Source of the DNA: Formosa sediminum
GTDB lineage: Bacteria; Bacteroidota; Bacteroidia; Flavobacteriales; Flavobacteriaceae
Assembly: GCF_007197735.1 (NCBI RefSeq)
Contig: NZ_CP041637.1
Location: forward strand, 2,203,001 to 2,267,000
Direction: 5' to 3'
DNA: 64,000 bases
The notes beneath the pieces were generated by a model, which worked only from the letters and a program-made list of their open reading frames with translations, was not told the DNA's origin and made no database searches. This document shows, in pieces, positions 18,133-26,261 of the stretch. The translations under genes and the position numbers were made by a program. The number at the start of each line of letters is the position of its first letter. The first letter of the stretch is position 1.

Positions 18133-18690
18133 TTAGCGAATATTTTTTCTTATTCTACTCAACGACTGTTGTGTGATTCCTAAATATGAAGCGATGTATG
18201 ATAAGGGAATGCGATTGACAAGTGTTGGATATTTTTCCATAAATTCCAGATAACGTGTCGTTGCATCTTGTGAAACTAGCGGACTTACTCGTTCCAATTT
18301 TTGCGCAAGTGATTTATTCGTAATCTTTTGAATAATATGTTCCCAATCAATTATAGTTTCAGAAATTTCTTTCCAATCTTTGTTAGAAAATACAAGTAGC
18401 TTACAATCTGTTGCAGCCTGTATATATTCCGTTGAAGGTGCATTATTTAAGTTGAAAAGAAGATGGTTTTCTTCAATGAAAATTTTAGTGATTTCTTCAC
18501 CTTTGTTGTTGTAATAACAAATACGAATAATACCCTCAATAATAAACCCGACTTGTTTCAAAACTTTTCCCGCTTCTGCAAAATAGTCGTCTTTGTTAAG
18601 TTCGATTTCTTTTGCTTTGCTTGTAATCAAGTCAATTTGCTGTTTATTCAAATTACTATATTGCAAGATGTACTCTATAAATTCTTTCAT
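18133..18690 (-). CDS. Cassette 4: Crp/Fnr-family transcriptional regulator
   Basis: 185 residues: N-terminal cyclic-nucleotide-binding-like beta-roll (FAEAGKVLKQVGFIIEGIIR), long helix, C-terminal HTH (IPLSYIASYLGITQQSLSRI). No Cys cluster for Fe-S was seen, so it is not Fnr-like in sensing. Crp-like regulators paired with an oxidoreductase are common in flavobacteria. Two near-identical palindromes, one upstream of this gene and one before the SDR gene, suggest autoregulation and SDR control. Confidence 0.88.
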   Translation of the reverse strand: MKEFIEYILQYSNLNKQQIDLITSKAKEIELNKDDYFAEAGKVLKQVGFIIEGIIRICYYNNKGEEITKIFIEENHLLFNLNNAPSTEYIQAATDCKLLVFSNKDWKEISETIIDWEHIIQKITNKSLAQKLERVSPLVSQDATTRYLEFMEKYPTLVNRIPLSYIASYLGITQQSLSRIRKNIR

Positions 18691-18723
18691 TACTGCAAAA
18701 TAATATATCCTTGTTTTGCGTCA

Positions 18724-18739
18724 TTTACCATTTGGTAAA
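18724..18739. promoter_or_regulatory. Palindromic operator upstream of Crp/Fnr gene
   Basis: TTTACCATTTGGTAAA, 34-49 bp upstream of the regulator start. It matches the palindrome at 18111-18126 except at one central base. Confidence 0.6.
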
Positions 18740-18771
18740 AAGTGTATTTCTGTCGTTTTCGCCTTGCTGCC

Positions 18772-18897
18772 AACGTGTTTGTGTAAGGAACGTTGCGATT
18801 TTGTACGCGAGGATTTTCCGCAGGAAAATCAGCAGTAAGCAAAATTGCAAGAACCAAACGATTGAACTAAAGTAAGCAATGTTTTTTACACGGTGTT
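18772..18897 (-). repeat. attC-like site 5 (of non-coding cassette 5)
   Basis: 126 bp; the site type found left of all seven non-coding cassettes. Stem GATTTTCC/GGAAAATC; ends GTTATGTACA / TGTACATAAC. Confidence 0.85.
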
Positions 18898-19329
18898 ATG
18901 TACAGGTTTATTTTCTTTCCACCATAAGAGTAAAAATCCATAGTTCTACATGTATTTTTAACCTTAAATATCAAAATAGGTAGTAGATATTTTTAGAAGG
19001 TTTAAAGGTTCAGATATTCAGCTCAAACCATTGGTTTATTATGTTTTTGTAGCAAAAAAATATACCTGGGAAATCTCTTTTACCAATACAACTTTCTTAA
19101 AGTTCAGATTATTTTAAAATCCGTCAAAACTTAGAGTTTGCTATATTTTCGATGTAGAGAATGTTTCTAGGAAAGTTAAAATTCAGAGTGGTATTTTGCA
19201 ACATTTTTTATTCCGCTAGAGTGAAATTCATAGTGTGTTTTTCAATTCAGCATTTCAATTTTTTCCTTATTTAGAAATCTAAAAACTTTAAATTAAGTAG
19301 GATTTTCGTTAGTTTGGGAACTTGTACAT
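18898..19329 (-). other. Cassette 5: non-coding cassette, copy 1 of 7
   Basis: 432 bp with no ORF longer than about 26 codons on the cassette strand, yet nearly identical to six other copies in the window (see cassettes 25, 30, 34, 37, 42, 43). Cassette ends are GTTATGTACA / TGTACATAAC. May carry an RNA, a promoter, or a dead gene; the sequence does not decide. Confidence 0.8.
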
Positions 19330-19456
19330 AACGTGTTTGTGTATGGTTAGTTGCGTGTTTGAGCAACTAAGTTAGTAAACATTTACGAACCCGTGAAAAT
19401 TCCGCAGGAATTTTCGCAAGTAGAGAAGAATAAAGCAATTAATTATACACGTTGTT
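19330..19456 (-). repeat. attC-like site 6
   Basis: 127 bp; ends GTTGCCAACA / TGTTGGCAAC; stem GAAAATTCC/GGAATTTTC. Confidence 0.85.
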
Positions 19457-19705
19457 GCCAACAGTTGTTTTTTCGTTTTTTTACTTTCTTAAAATTCAAA
19501 AAAAATCGATAATAACAAACTAGCTACAATTTCCACCATATTTTTTTAGTCAATATTTTTTAATTCCGCAACTTGCTAAATTTCGCAAAAGTGATTTTCT
19601 TCATTCAGTTCGTTTTTCGCTACGTTTATAAATTCCGTTTGATTGGTAATTCCGCAAACTTGCTCAAATTCCGTTTTGCTTTTCATTCCACATTTGAGTC
19701 AGAAT

Positions 19706-19924
19706 TTATTTTGCTTTTTTCAATAATTTTTTTCCTAAAATTGAAATATAAAAAGCCACTAAAATAGCTAACGAGATATAAAATAAAATTTCATAGAGTT
19801 CCGTTTTATCAGGTTCTGTTTTTCCAATATAATCAGGTTTGTCATTTTTAGTCAGCATTAAATATGTACAAACTAAAAACCATAAATGGACTACAAATAT
19901 TTGAAGTTTAAAGATTAATTTCAT
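19706..19924 (-). CDS. Cassette 6: small two-helix membrane protein
   Basis: 72 residues: TM at about 4-23 (FKLQIFVVHLWFLVCTYLML), a charged loop (TKNDKPDYIGKTEPDKTE), then a second TM and a KKLLKKAK tail. Unknown function. The 249 bp between it and site 6 are non-coding, rich in TTCCGCAA-type words, and related to the same part of cassette 7. Confidence 0.6.
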   Translation of the reverse strand: MKLIFKLQIFVVHLWFLVCTYLMLTKNDKPDYIGKTEPDKTELYEILFYISLAILVAFYISILGKKLLKKAK

Positions 19925-19954
19925 TCAGCGTTCTGATTTTCCTCAATTGTTGGC

Positions 19955-20077
19955 AACGGTTTTGTGTATGATTAGTGGCGTGTTTAAGCACCTAATTTAG
20001 CAAATAAAAACCGAATAGAAAATCTGCGAGGATTTTCGTAAGTAGGCAAGAACCAGCCATTAATTATACACGGTGTT
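19955..20077 (-). repeat. attC-like site 7
   Basis: 123 bp; ends GTTACCTGC / GCAGGTAAC; stem GAAAATC/GATTTTC. Confidence 0.85.
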
Positions 20078-20326
20078 ACCTGCTGTTGTTTTTCGTTTTT
20101 ACTTTCTTAAAATTCTAAAAAAAATTGAATAAACTAAACTAGCAAAAAATTCCGCTTATTTTTCCGTTCAGTTTTTCAATTCCGCAAACTTGCTCAAATC
20201 CGTTTGTGTGGTAATTCCACAACTTGCTTAATTCGGCACAAAGTTCGGTCTTGGGTTGTTAATTCAGAGCTCGATTCCGTAAACGAGCTAAAAAATCCGA
20301 CGTGAATTTCATTAAGAATTCAGTCA

Positions 20327-20497
20327 TTAGTTCTTAAATTTTCTTTCAGAATATTGTCCTAATTGATATGCAATTAAAATTGGAATTAATGCAAAAGCCA
20401 TATACTTTTCTAAAAGTCCATATTCTGATAATGCTATCAATATTGCAGTTGAAACAATAATAAAAATTAAGTCAAATGTTCTTTTTTTTATTTTCAT
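20327..20497 (-). CDS. Cassette 7: 56-residue small membrane protein
   Basis: ATG 20497: MKIKKRTFDLIFIIVSTAIL, then a second hydrophobic segment (YMAFALIPILIAYQLG) and the basic end ERKFKN; two TM helices. Position inside the cassette matches other cassettes (start 37 bp from the right boundary). The 249 bp on the left of the cassette are non-coding. Function unknown. Confidence 0.55.
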   Translation of the reverse strand: MKIKKRTFDLIFIIVSTAILIALSEYGLLEKYMAFALIPILIAYQLGQYSERKFKN

Positions 20498-20533
20498 TTA
20501 ATTTGGGTTTGAGTGAGTTCCGCAATTGCAGGT

Positions 20534-20657
20534 AACGTGTTTGTATATGGTTTGTTGCGTGGTTAAGCAACTAAGTTAACAAATAAAAACCGAATAGAAA
20601 ATCCGCGAGGATTTTCGTAAGTAAGCTATAACCAAGCAATAAATTATATACGGTGTT
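20534..20657 (-). repeat. attC-like site 8
   Basis: 124 bp; ends GTTACCACAC / GTGTGGTAAC (same as cassette 49); stem GAAAATCC/GGATTTTC. Confidence 0.85.
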
Positions 20658-20675
20658 ACCACACGTTTTTTTTAA

Positions 20676-20912
20676 TCAGATTATGAAAGCAACAACAATT
20701 TCCAATATTATGGACAAAATCGCAACAATTAAAAAGAATATAAAAATGTTTTTCGAGATATTCTGTGTTTTTAAAAGTCGGAATTGGTTTAGGTTGTTTA
20801 AAATCAACAATTCTTTTTCGTCCATTGCTCGTAATTCAGTCAGCTTTTTGTATTTGCTATATTTATCAAATTCGGTTGGTTCAATATCATTAACATTTTT
20901 AATATTTTCCAT
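20676..20912 (-). CDS. Cassette 8: small protein with C-terminal TM helix
   Basis: 78 residues: charged N-terminal helix (TEFDKYSKYKKLTELRAMDE), C-terminal TM helix (IFIFFLIVAILSIILEIVV). Second gene of a two-gene cassette, 19 bp after the larger membrane protein. Unknown function; the pair may work together at the inner membrane. Confidence 0.6.
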   Translation of the reverse strand: MENIKNVNDIEPTEFDKYSKYKKLTELRAMDEKELLILNNLNQFRLLKTQNISKNIFIFFLIVAILSIILEIVVAFII

Positions 20913-20931
20913 ATGTCTTATTTACTAATTT

Positions 20932-21396
20932 TTAAAAATATACTTTATCTATGATGAAAAGAACAATAGGTATAATAATAGCTATTGCTATTGCGGAAAT
21001 CCCAATGATTATTGTTATGCGTTCAAATCTGTTAAAAGGAATTACGTTAGGATTTTTACTTGGTTTAATTATTTGCTTAATTCTTTTTAATAGTCTTTGT
21101 AAAAACGAAAAGTCCGATTGATTTTTAAGTCGGTAATATTCGTCGAATTTAGATAAGTCAGAATCTTTGATAGTAAAATTGTCTTTTGTCAAATACAGTT
21201 TTTTAGCGTGGCTTCTGTCAATAGATTCTATAAAATTAAGTTTACCATTATTTGGGTTAATTTCATAAACATCAACAATATCAGGATGAGTAAGAATATC
21301 GTAATTTGTTTCTTTATGTTTTGGCAAAATCTCTTTTTTCCAATAACTATAAGTTCCGCCTATTATTTGTCCTGTATGTTTGTTTTTAATTCTCAA
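20932..21396 (-). CDS. Cassette 8: membrane-anchored protein of unknown function
   Basis: 154 residues; the frame has no ATG, so TTG 21396 is the likely start. A soluble N-terminal part (GQIIGGTYSYWKKEILPKHK) is followed by a single C-terminal TM (IIIGISAIAIAIIIPIVLFI). The DNA just upstream (CACATTTGAGAAAAAT) equals that of cassette 49, where the TTG itself is the start codon. No family recognised. Confidence 0.6.
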   Translation of the reverse strand: MRIKNKHTGQIIGGTYSYWKKEILPKHKETNYDILTHPDIVDVYEINPNNGKLNFIESIDRSHAKKLYLTKDNFTIKDSDLSKFDEYYRLKNQSDFSFLQRLLKRIKQIIKPSKNPNVIPFNRFERITIIIGISAIAIAIIIPIVLFIIDKVYF

Positions 21397-21415
21397 TTTT
21401 TCTCAAATGTGTGGT

Positions 21416-21540
21416 AACGTATTTGTATAACCGTCAGTTACGGGATTAAAGTTAATAATTTTCGGTTAAGAACTGGCGTTAGCAATTCCGAGTGGATTCG
21501 GACGTAGTCGAATCCGCCGTAATTGCGGTTATACATTGTT
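21416..21540 (-). repeat. attC-like site 9
   Basis: 125 bp; ends GTTGTAGCCA / TGGCTACAAC. Inner type shared with sites 12 and 16: outer arms TATAACCG / CGGTTATA, stem GGATTCG/CGAATCC. Confidence 0.85.
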
Positions 21541-21551
21541 GTAGCCAGTTT

Positions 21552-22142
21552 TTATTTATATTCAAGCGTTTTATATTTTCTGTTTATTCCGTATTTCTTT
21601 TTCGCAAAGTCTTTGTCCAATTCCACAAATTTATTGGTATCCATATTTGGAATTTTTCCAAGTATTCGGTCAGCACTTTTTTGACCTTTTATTTTGTAGG
21701 CTTTATTCTCGTATACGATATAAAATCCTTTAGGTTTTTTGGATGAATTTTTCAGATAGTCAGTTGAATAATATTTTTCTTTATTCATTAAGCTGGTCAA
21801 ACTGTCATTAGTTATCAGATAAAGATTGGAAAAGTCAGGATTGTTTTCGGTCAAATTTTTTCCATAAATATCTTGAGATTCTAAAATCAGCGTGTCGTTG
21901 GATTTTCTATATTTAATTGTAGTTGACGCTCCTAAATGTCCGTAAATTTTTGAGTAATTCAGAGTCGAGTCGGAAATCAATACAATGGATTTATTCGGCT
22001 CTGAAGTAAACATTCTCATTTTTCCATCTGTTTCAGTGTATTCTATATTTCTGCTTAATGAGTAAACTTTAATTTTATAAGAGTTACACGAGATTAGAAA
22101 TCCGATTAAAGTTAGAAGAGGAAATATTAGTTTGTAATTCAT
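21552..22142 (-). CDS. Cassette 9: lipoprotein of unknown function
   Basis: 196 residues; SPII signal FPLLTLIGFLISC. The mature part has KSIVLISDSTLNYSKIYGHL and ends KKYGINRKYKTLEYK; probably an outer-membrane-anchored periplasmic protein. Starts 109 bp inside the right boundary, so it has room for its own promoter. No family assigned. Confidence 0.65.
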   Translation of the reverse strand: MNYKLIFPLLTLIGFLISCNSYKIKVYSLSRNIEYTETDGKMRMFTSEPNKSIVLISDSTLNYSKIYGHLGASTTIKYRKSNDTLILESQDIYGKNLTENNPDFSNLYLITNDSLTSLMNKEKYYSTDYLKNSSKKPKGFYIVYENKAYKIKGQKSADRILGKIPNMDTNKFVELDKDFAKKKYGINRKYKTLEYK

Positions 22143-22251
22143 TTGTTTTGGTTTGATTCCTCAAACTTAATTCAGCTTTTTAGTTACTCAAAGTCAAATT
22201 GAGTAAACTATACTTTTGGTAGAGTAAATGCGTTTTTCTAAAATTGGCTAC

Positions 22252-22440
22252 AACGGCTTCGGCTAAGGTTAGTACGGGATTAAATTAGCATTTAATTTCG
22301 GATTAAGCGATTAGCCAAAACTTTTAATTTTGTTTTATCTTTCTCTGTTCAAAGCTAAATCAAAAGATTTGGCGGACTTTATAAAAATACACTAAACTTT
22401 GGATTAAGAACCAAAACCCGTATTAATTTTAGCCAATGTT
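22252..22440 (-). repeat. attC-like site 10 (long type)
   Basis: 189 bp; ends GTTAGTATTA / TAATGCTAAC (one mismatch). Inner stem GCTAAATC/GATTTGGC. One of six long sites. Confidence 0.8.
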
Positions 22441-22448
22441 AGTATTAG

Positions 22449-23066
22449 TTATTTTACTTTCAGATTGCTATATTCTACTTTATTTGAATTTACATCATTA
22501 GGTTCATTAATTTTTTTCCAAATAGTATAAATTCCATAAAGTAAAATTAATAGAGATATACTAATACTAATTGTCAGACCAAGAGTTTCTATTATTTTTT
22601 GAATTAGATATCCAAAAAATTTATTTTTCCCTTCGGTATTAGAAAAATTAGCACCAGTCGATAATAAATAAGTAAATATTGCGCCTGAAAGAACTGTAAA
22701 AACTCCGTGATGATTTAATAAGCGATTGTATTTACTTTCTTGAATTAAATTCTTTTCATATTGTAATGTTTCTAACTGTTCTTTGAAAGTAATAAAATCT
22801 TTTTCTTTAAGTTTAAATGTTTCATTAAAACTTAAAGAATTCATTTTTACATATGCTTTTATTTTAACTTCATTTTCATTTATGATTAATTTCTTTATAT
22901 CACCAAATCTTATTCTAACAGTTTTTTCAATTAGCCGTGGATATTTATGTAATTCAGTAAATTGAACCGATACTTCAATTTTCTCCTTACTAAAGATAAA
23001 TTCTTTTCTTCCAAAAAAAATACTTTTGATGTTTCTTTCGTCAACTTGGTAAATTTTTTCTTCCAT
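22449..23066 (-). CDS. Cassette 10: two-TM protein with N-terminal PH-like region
   Basis: 205 residues. The N-terminal 115 residues look like a small beta domain (SIFFGRKEFIFSKEKIEVSV; KLIINENEVKIKAY), then two TM helices (GVFTVLSGAIFTYLL; LGLTISISISLLILLYGIY). Inner-membrane protein of unknown role. Confidence 0.6.
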   Translation of the reverse strand: MEEKIYQVDERNIKSIFFGRKEFIFSKEKIEVSVQFTELHKYPRLIEKTVRIRFGDIKKLIINENEVKIKAYVKMNSLSFNETFKLKEKDFITFKEQLETLQYEKNLIQESKYNRLLNHHGVFTVLSGAIFTYLLSTGANFSNTEGKNKFFGYLIQKIIETLGLTISISISLLILLYGIYTIWKKINEPNDVNSNKVEYSNLKVK

Positions 23067-23083
23067 TTTCTCTAATTAATGCT

Positions 23084-23208
23084 AACGTGTTTGTATAAGG
23101 AAAGTTGCGTGTTTGTGTGCGAGGATTTTCCGAAGGAAAATCAGAAGCAAGCAAACGAGCAACTAACTTTGGTTTAGCTAAAACTAGCAATTTTTTTTAT
23201 ACGGTGTT
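23084..23208 (-). repeat. attC-like site 11
   Basis: 125 bp; ends GTTAGCATTA / TAATGCTAAC; stem GATTTTCC/GGAAAATC. Near-identical to site 35 although the attached genes differ. Confidence 0.85.
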
Positions 23209-23212
23209 AGCA

Positions 23213-23839
23213 TTAGTTTTTTTCTTTAAACATATGATTTTTTATCTCAGTTTCCCATTCCGAGTATTCAATTTTTTTTAATCCTTTGCTCGAAATCAGT
23301 TTTGTGTTTTTGTCTAACTTTTTTAGAACAGATTTGAGTTTTGGATTACCATTCATATATGGCCAATCTGTAAAAAGTCTGCCATATTCCCAATAATTAT
23401 AATTGTCTTTGATTGATTCTTGCCATTTATTTAAATGGTAACTATTCAAATGTTTCCCATTTACTCTAGGGTCAAATAAAATCATTGTTATCAAACTTTC
23501 TGTTCCGTTTCTATTTCTCCAAGAGTAACTTATAATTACAGTATATCCGTTAATTTTTCCAATCAGGTGGTCTTTTTCATTGGTGAATCCAACTTTCAGG
23601 AAATCAGTAAACTTTGCTGTTTTTATCTTTTTTATTCTTTGTTTAGGACCAATATATTTGTCGTAAGCAAAGATTAGAGTGCCAATAAAAATTGATAAGC
23701 AAACGGTTAGTAAAATTAGATGGGTAAATCCTTCAATTCCCATATTAAAGTTTCCCGTTATTAAAGATGATAATAAAGTTGAGAAGATTATAATTGAAAA
23801 ATAACCTAATGCTTTTCTATAGTAGTTAAGAATTTTCAT
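23213..23839 (-). CDS. Cassette 11: two-TM protein of unknown function
   Basis: 208 residues from ATG 23839 (a TTG codon precedes it). Two N-terminal TM helices (FSIIIFSTLLSSLITG; FTHLILLTVCLSIFIGTLIF), then a cytosolic domain with VGFTNEKDHLIGKINGYTVI and ESLITMILFDPRVN. Stop 5 bp from its site. No family recognised. Confidence 0.6.
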   Translation of the reverse strand: MKILNYYRKALGYFSIIIFSTLLSSLITGNFNMGIEGFTHLILLTVCLSIFIGTLIFAYDKYIGPKQRIKKIKTAKFTDFLKVGFTNEKDHLIGKINGYTVIISYSWRNRNGTESLITMILFDPRVNGKHLNSYHLNKWQESIKDNYNYWEYGRLFTDWPYMNGNPKLKSVLKKLDKNTKLISSKGLKKIEYSEWETEIKNHMFKEKN

Positions 23840-23851
23840 CAAATTAATGCT

Positions 23852-23977
23852 AACGGTTTCGTATAACCGTCAGTTACGGGTTAAATTAGCGATTATTTTC
23901 AGTTTAGCACAAGCCTTAGCAATTCCGAGTGGATTCGGACGTAGTCGAATCCGCCGTAATTGCGGTTATACATTGTT
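23852..23977 (-). repeat. attC-like site 12
   Basis: 126 bp; ends GTTGTACAAC / GTTGTACAAC (self-complementary). Same inner type as site 9. Confidence 0.85.
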
Positions 23978-23989
23978 GTACAACGTACT

Positions 23990-24685
23990 TTATTTTTCAT
24001 TATCGATAAGCCAAGGTTGTTCAAATTCCGTTGTTTTTATCAATTCCTTTTCTAATTTCTCTCGGTCTAATTCCAATTCCGAATATTCTGCTCGTTCGTA
24101 GAGTAGGTTATAAGCTGATTGATTAAGTCCGTATTTTTTTAATTTATAAAAATCAGATTCCGCTTTTTTAGAATTCAGATTTTCGTTGTGAAATTCAATT
24201 TTTAAAAGGTCAACCAATGTGTCATTTACAAACTGGTTTTCATAATTCCGCTGTCTTTCGTCCAATTTCATTGAGTTGAATTCTCGGATTATTTCATAAA
24301 CGATTGAGTCGTTTTTCTCCGCTTTTCTGCGACTCCAAAATTCAGCGTAATATTTGGTTTGTATTTCTGGTTTATTATAAGTCAATTCCAGACTGTCAAT
24401 TAAATTCTGGAAATTCCGTTTGATATAAATTCCTTGAATTAAAAATTCGTTGTCACTTTTAAAAATCAGGTTTTCGAGTTTGTCGTAACCAAATTTTTTA
24501 AATGATTCGTGAACCATTTTTAGATTTTCAGGTTTTTTAATCCACGAGTTTTTTGTCCAGTCTCCATTTCTCAAATCGAAAAATGAAGTTTGGTTTTCTG
24601 CATAAAATTCCAATTCAGATTTCTTGTCGTTTTTACAAGACAGAAATAAGAAAATCAGAAGTGAAATTGTCAGCAGTTTGTTCAT
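23990..24685 (-). CDS. Cassette 12: lipoprotein of unknown function
   Basis: 231 residues; SPII signal LLTISLLIFLFLSC, then a mostly helical, highly charged mature protein (LEFYAENQTSFFDLRNGDW; SELELDREKLEKELIK). Probably anchored in the outer membrane and facing the periplasm. No family recognised. Confidence 0.65.
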   Translation of the reverse strand: MNKLLTISLLIFLFLSCKNDKKSELEFYAENQTSFFDLRNGDWTKNSWIKKPENLKMVHESFKKFGYDKLENLIFKSDNEFLIQGIYIKRNFQNLIDSLELTYNKPEIQTKYYAEFWSRRKAEKNDSIVYEIIREFNSMKLDERQRNYENQFVNDTLVDLLKIEFHNENLNSKKAESDFYKLKKYGLNQSAYNLLYERAEYSELELDREKLEKELIKTTEFEQPWLIDNEK

Positions 24686-24702
24686 TTCGGGGTATGTTGT
24701 AC

Positions 24703-24892
24703 AACGTTGCGTGTATATTTAGTGCGGAAATAGAAAGTCAGAAGACTTTCAATTCAGCACGAGGCAAATAATTTTGTTTGCCTTTATCTTTATCTATTCT
24801 AAAGTCAAATCAAAATTGATTTGACGGACAATATAAATATACACTTTCCTTTTGGTTAAACACTAAAACCCGCATTAATTATACACATTGTT
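24703..24892 (-). repeat. attC-like site 13 (long type)
   Basis: 190 bp; ends GTTGTGTGTA / TACACACAAC; stems GAAAGTC/GACTTTC and GTCAAATC/GATTTGAC. Confidence 0.8.
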
Positions 24893-24905
24893 GTGTGTAG
24901 TGTTT

Positions 24906-25442
24906 TTAATATTTTATATATTTTAATAACTTTATTTCATTGCAATTAAAATCGTCTATTGGTTTTCCTAAATATAATACCTCAAATTTTTTAATTAAGT
25001 CAAAAATAATAATAGTTTCATTTATTTCTTCTTGATTTTCCCTTATTTCTTTTTCAAATAACGTTTGCGATCCTTCAGAAAATATTCCATCTCCACATTC
25101 TTTTGCACAAACAAATTCTCCATTTATTCCTAAAGAAAATCCAAAGACCATAACTCTGTCATCGTAAGCTTTTGAGAAAATTTCGCAGTCAGAAAACTCT
25201 TTTAGGAAATCTTTTCTGATTTCGTTATTATGAATCATTTTATAAGCAATTTCACTTCCTAAGATGATTGTTCCATTATTGATTTCACCTATAAATAAAT
25301 CTCTCACAATTCCTGTTTCACATAAATTAGTTTCACTTGAAAAATCGTGATTTCCAATTTCCAAAATAGTTGTTATCGATTCAATATTTAACTCTTTTAT
25401 TTTCTTATCTTTTAGAAAGATATAATCAGCTATTTGAGACAT
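24906..25442 (-). CDS. Cassette 13: soluble protein of unknown function
   Basis: 178 residues without signal or TM segment; acidic, mixed alpha/beta (MVFGFSLGINGEFVCAKECG with two Cys). Fills its cassette, with 24 bp between ATG and boundary. No motif recognised; cytosolic location inferred. Confidence 0.6.
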   Translation of the reverse strand: MSQIADYIFLKDKKIKELNIESITTILEIGNHDFSSETNLCETGIVRDLFIGEINNGTIILGSEIAYKMIHNNEIRKDFLKEFSDCEIFSKAYDDRVMVFGFSLGINGEFVCAKECGDGIFSEGSQTLFEKEIRENQEEINETIIIFDLIKKFEVLYLGKPIDDFNCNEIKLLKYIKY

Positions 25443-25466
25443 TCTTCATTTTTTTTCATTACACAC

Positions 25467-25589
25467 AACGGTCTCGGCTATGAGTAGTTGCGTGGTTTAG
25501 CACTTAACTTTGCAAGTACACACCAAACTGAAAATCCGCGAGGATTTTCATAAGTAGGTGAGAACAAGCAATTACTTATAGCCATTGTT
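25467..25589 (-). repeat. attC-like site 14
   Basis: 123 bp; ends GTTGTAGCCA / TGGCTACAAC; stem GAAAATCC/GGATTTTC. Its outer arm supplies the stop codon of the GNAT gene. Confidence 0.85.
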
Positions 25590-26106
25590 GTAGCCAGTTA
25601 TTTTTTTCGAGTTCATATCTTCTATCCGTACAGTTATCTCTTTTATTAAAAAATTCACACACAGGTTTCATAAACTTGTCTAAAATCTTTACCGAACAAA
25701 CATTTGCAATATTAACATCTGCCGTAACTTTGCTTTCATTCATTTTCAGGAAATAATATTCCAACATTCCTTTTGTAGTTTCTGTTCCGTAACCTTTTCC
25801 CCAATATTTTACTCTAAAACGATAACCCAATTCTTTTTCGTCATTTTCATTTATCAGAAACAAAGCCAATCCAATCAGTTCTGCGTTACCTTTTTCAAAT
25901 ATCCCACAAGCACATTTCCGATTACTTAAATCATTCAAGTTTAAATTTAGGCTTTTGTCAAATCTTTCTGTTATTTGATTTTCCGTAAACGCTTTTTGAG
26001 GAATTAGCTCTAAAATTCTTGGGTCGGTAAAAAGTTCAGCAAAATATTTCTTGTCCGCTTTTTTTAAACTTTTAATAATTAATCTTTCGGTTTCAAATAT
26101 TTTCAT
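25576..26106 (-). CDS. Cassette 14: GNAT-family N-acetyltransferase (RimJ/RimL type)
   Basis: 176 residues: ERLIIKSLKKADKKYFAEL start, beta pair ELIGLALFLINEN / ELGYRFRVKYWGKGYGTE (acetyl-CoA motif A, Arg/Lys-x-x-Gly-x-Gly-like), then VNIANVCSVKILDKF. Acetylates an unknown amine. The last residues (QQWL) and the TAA are encoded inside attC-like site 14. GNATs are frequent integron cargo. Confidence 0.85.
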   Translation of the reverse strand: MKIFETERLIIKSLKKADKKYFAELFTDPRILELIPQKAFTENQITERFDKSLNLNLNDLSNRKCACGIFEKGNAELIGLALFLINENDEKELGYRFRVKYWGKGYGTETTKGMLEYYFLKMNESKVTADVNIANVCSVKILDKFMKPVCEFFNKRDNCTDRRYELEKNNWLQQWL

Positions 26107-26137
26107 TTTCCCGATTGGCTTGGTTTTAATTGGCTAC

Positions 26138-26261
26138 AACGTGTTTGTATATGGTTTGTTGCGTGGTTAAGCAACTAAGTTAATAAATAAAAACCGAATA
26201 GAAAATCCGCGAGGATTTTCGTAAGTAGGCGAGAAGCCAGCAATAAATTATATACGGTGTT
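26138..26261 (-). repeat. attC-like site 15
   Basis: 124 bp; ends GTTAGCCAC / GTGGCTAAC; stem GAAAATCC/GGATTTTC. Confidence 0.85.
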
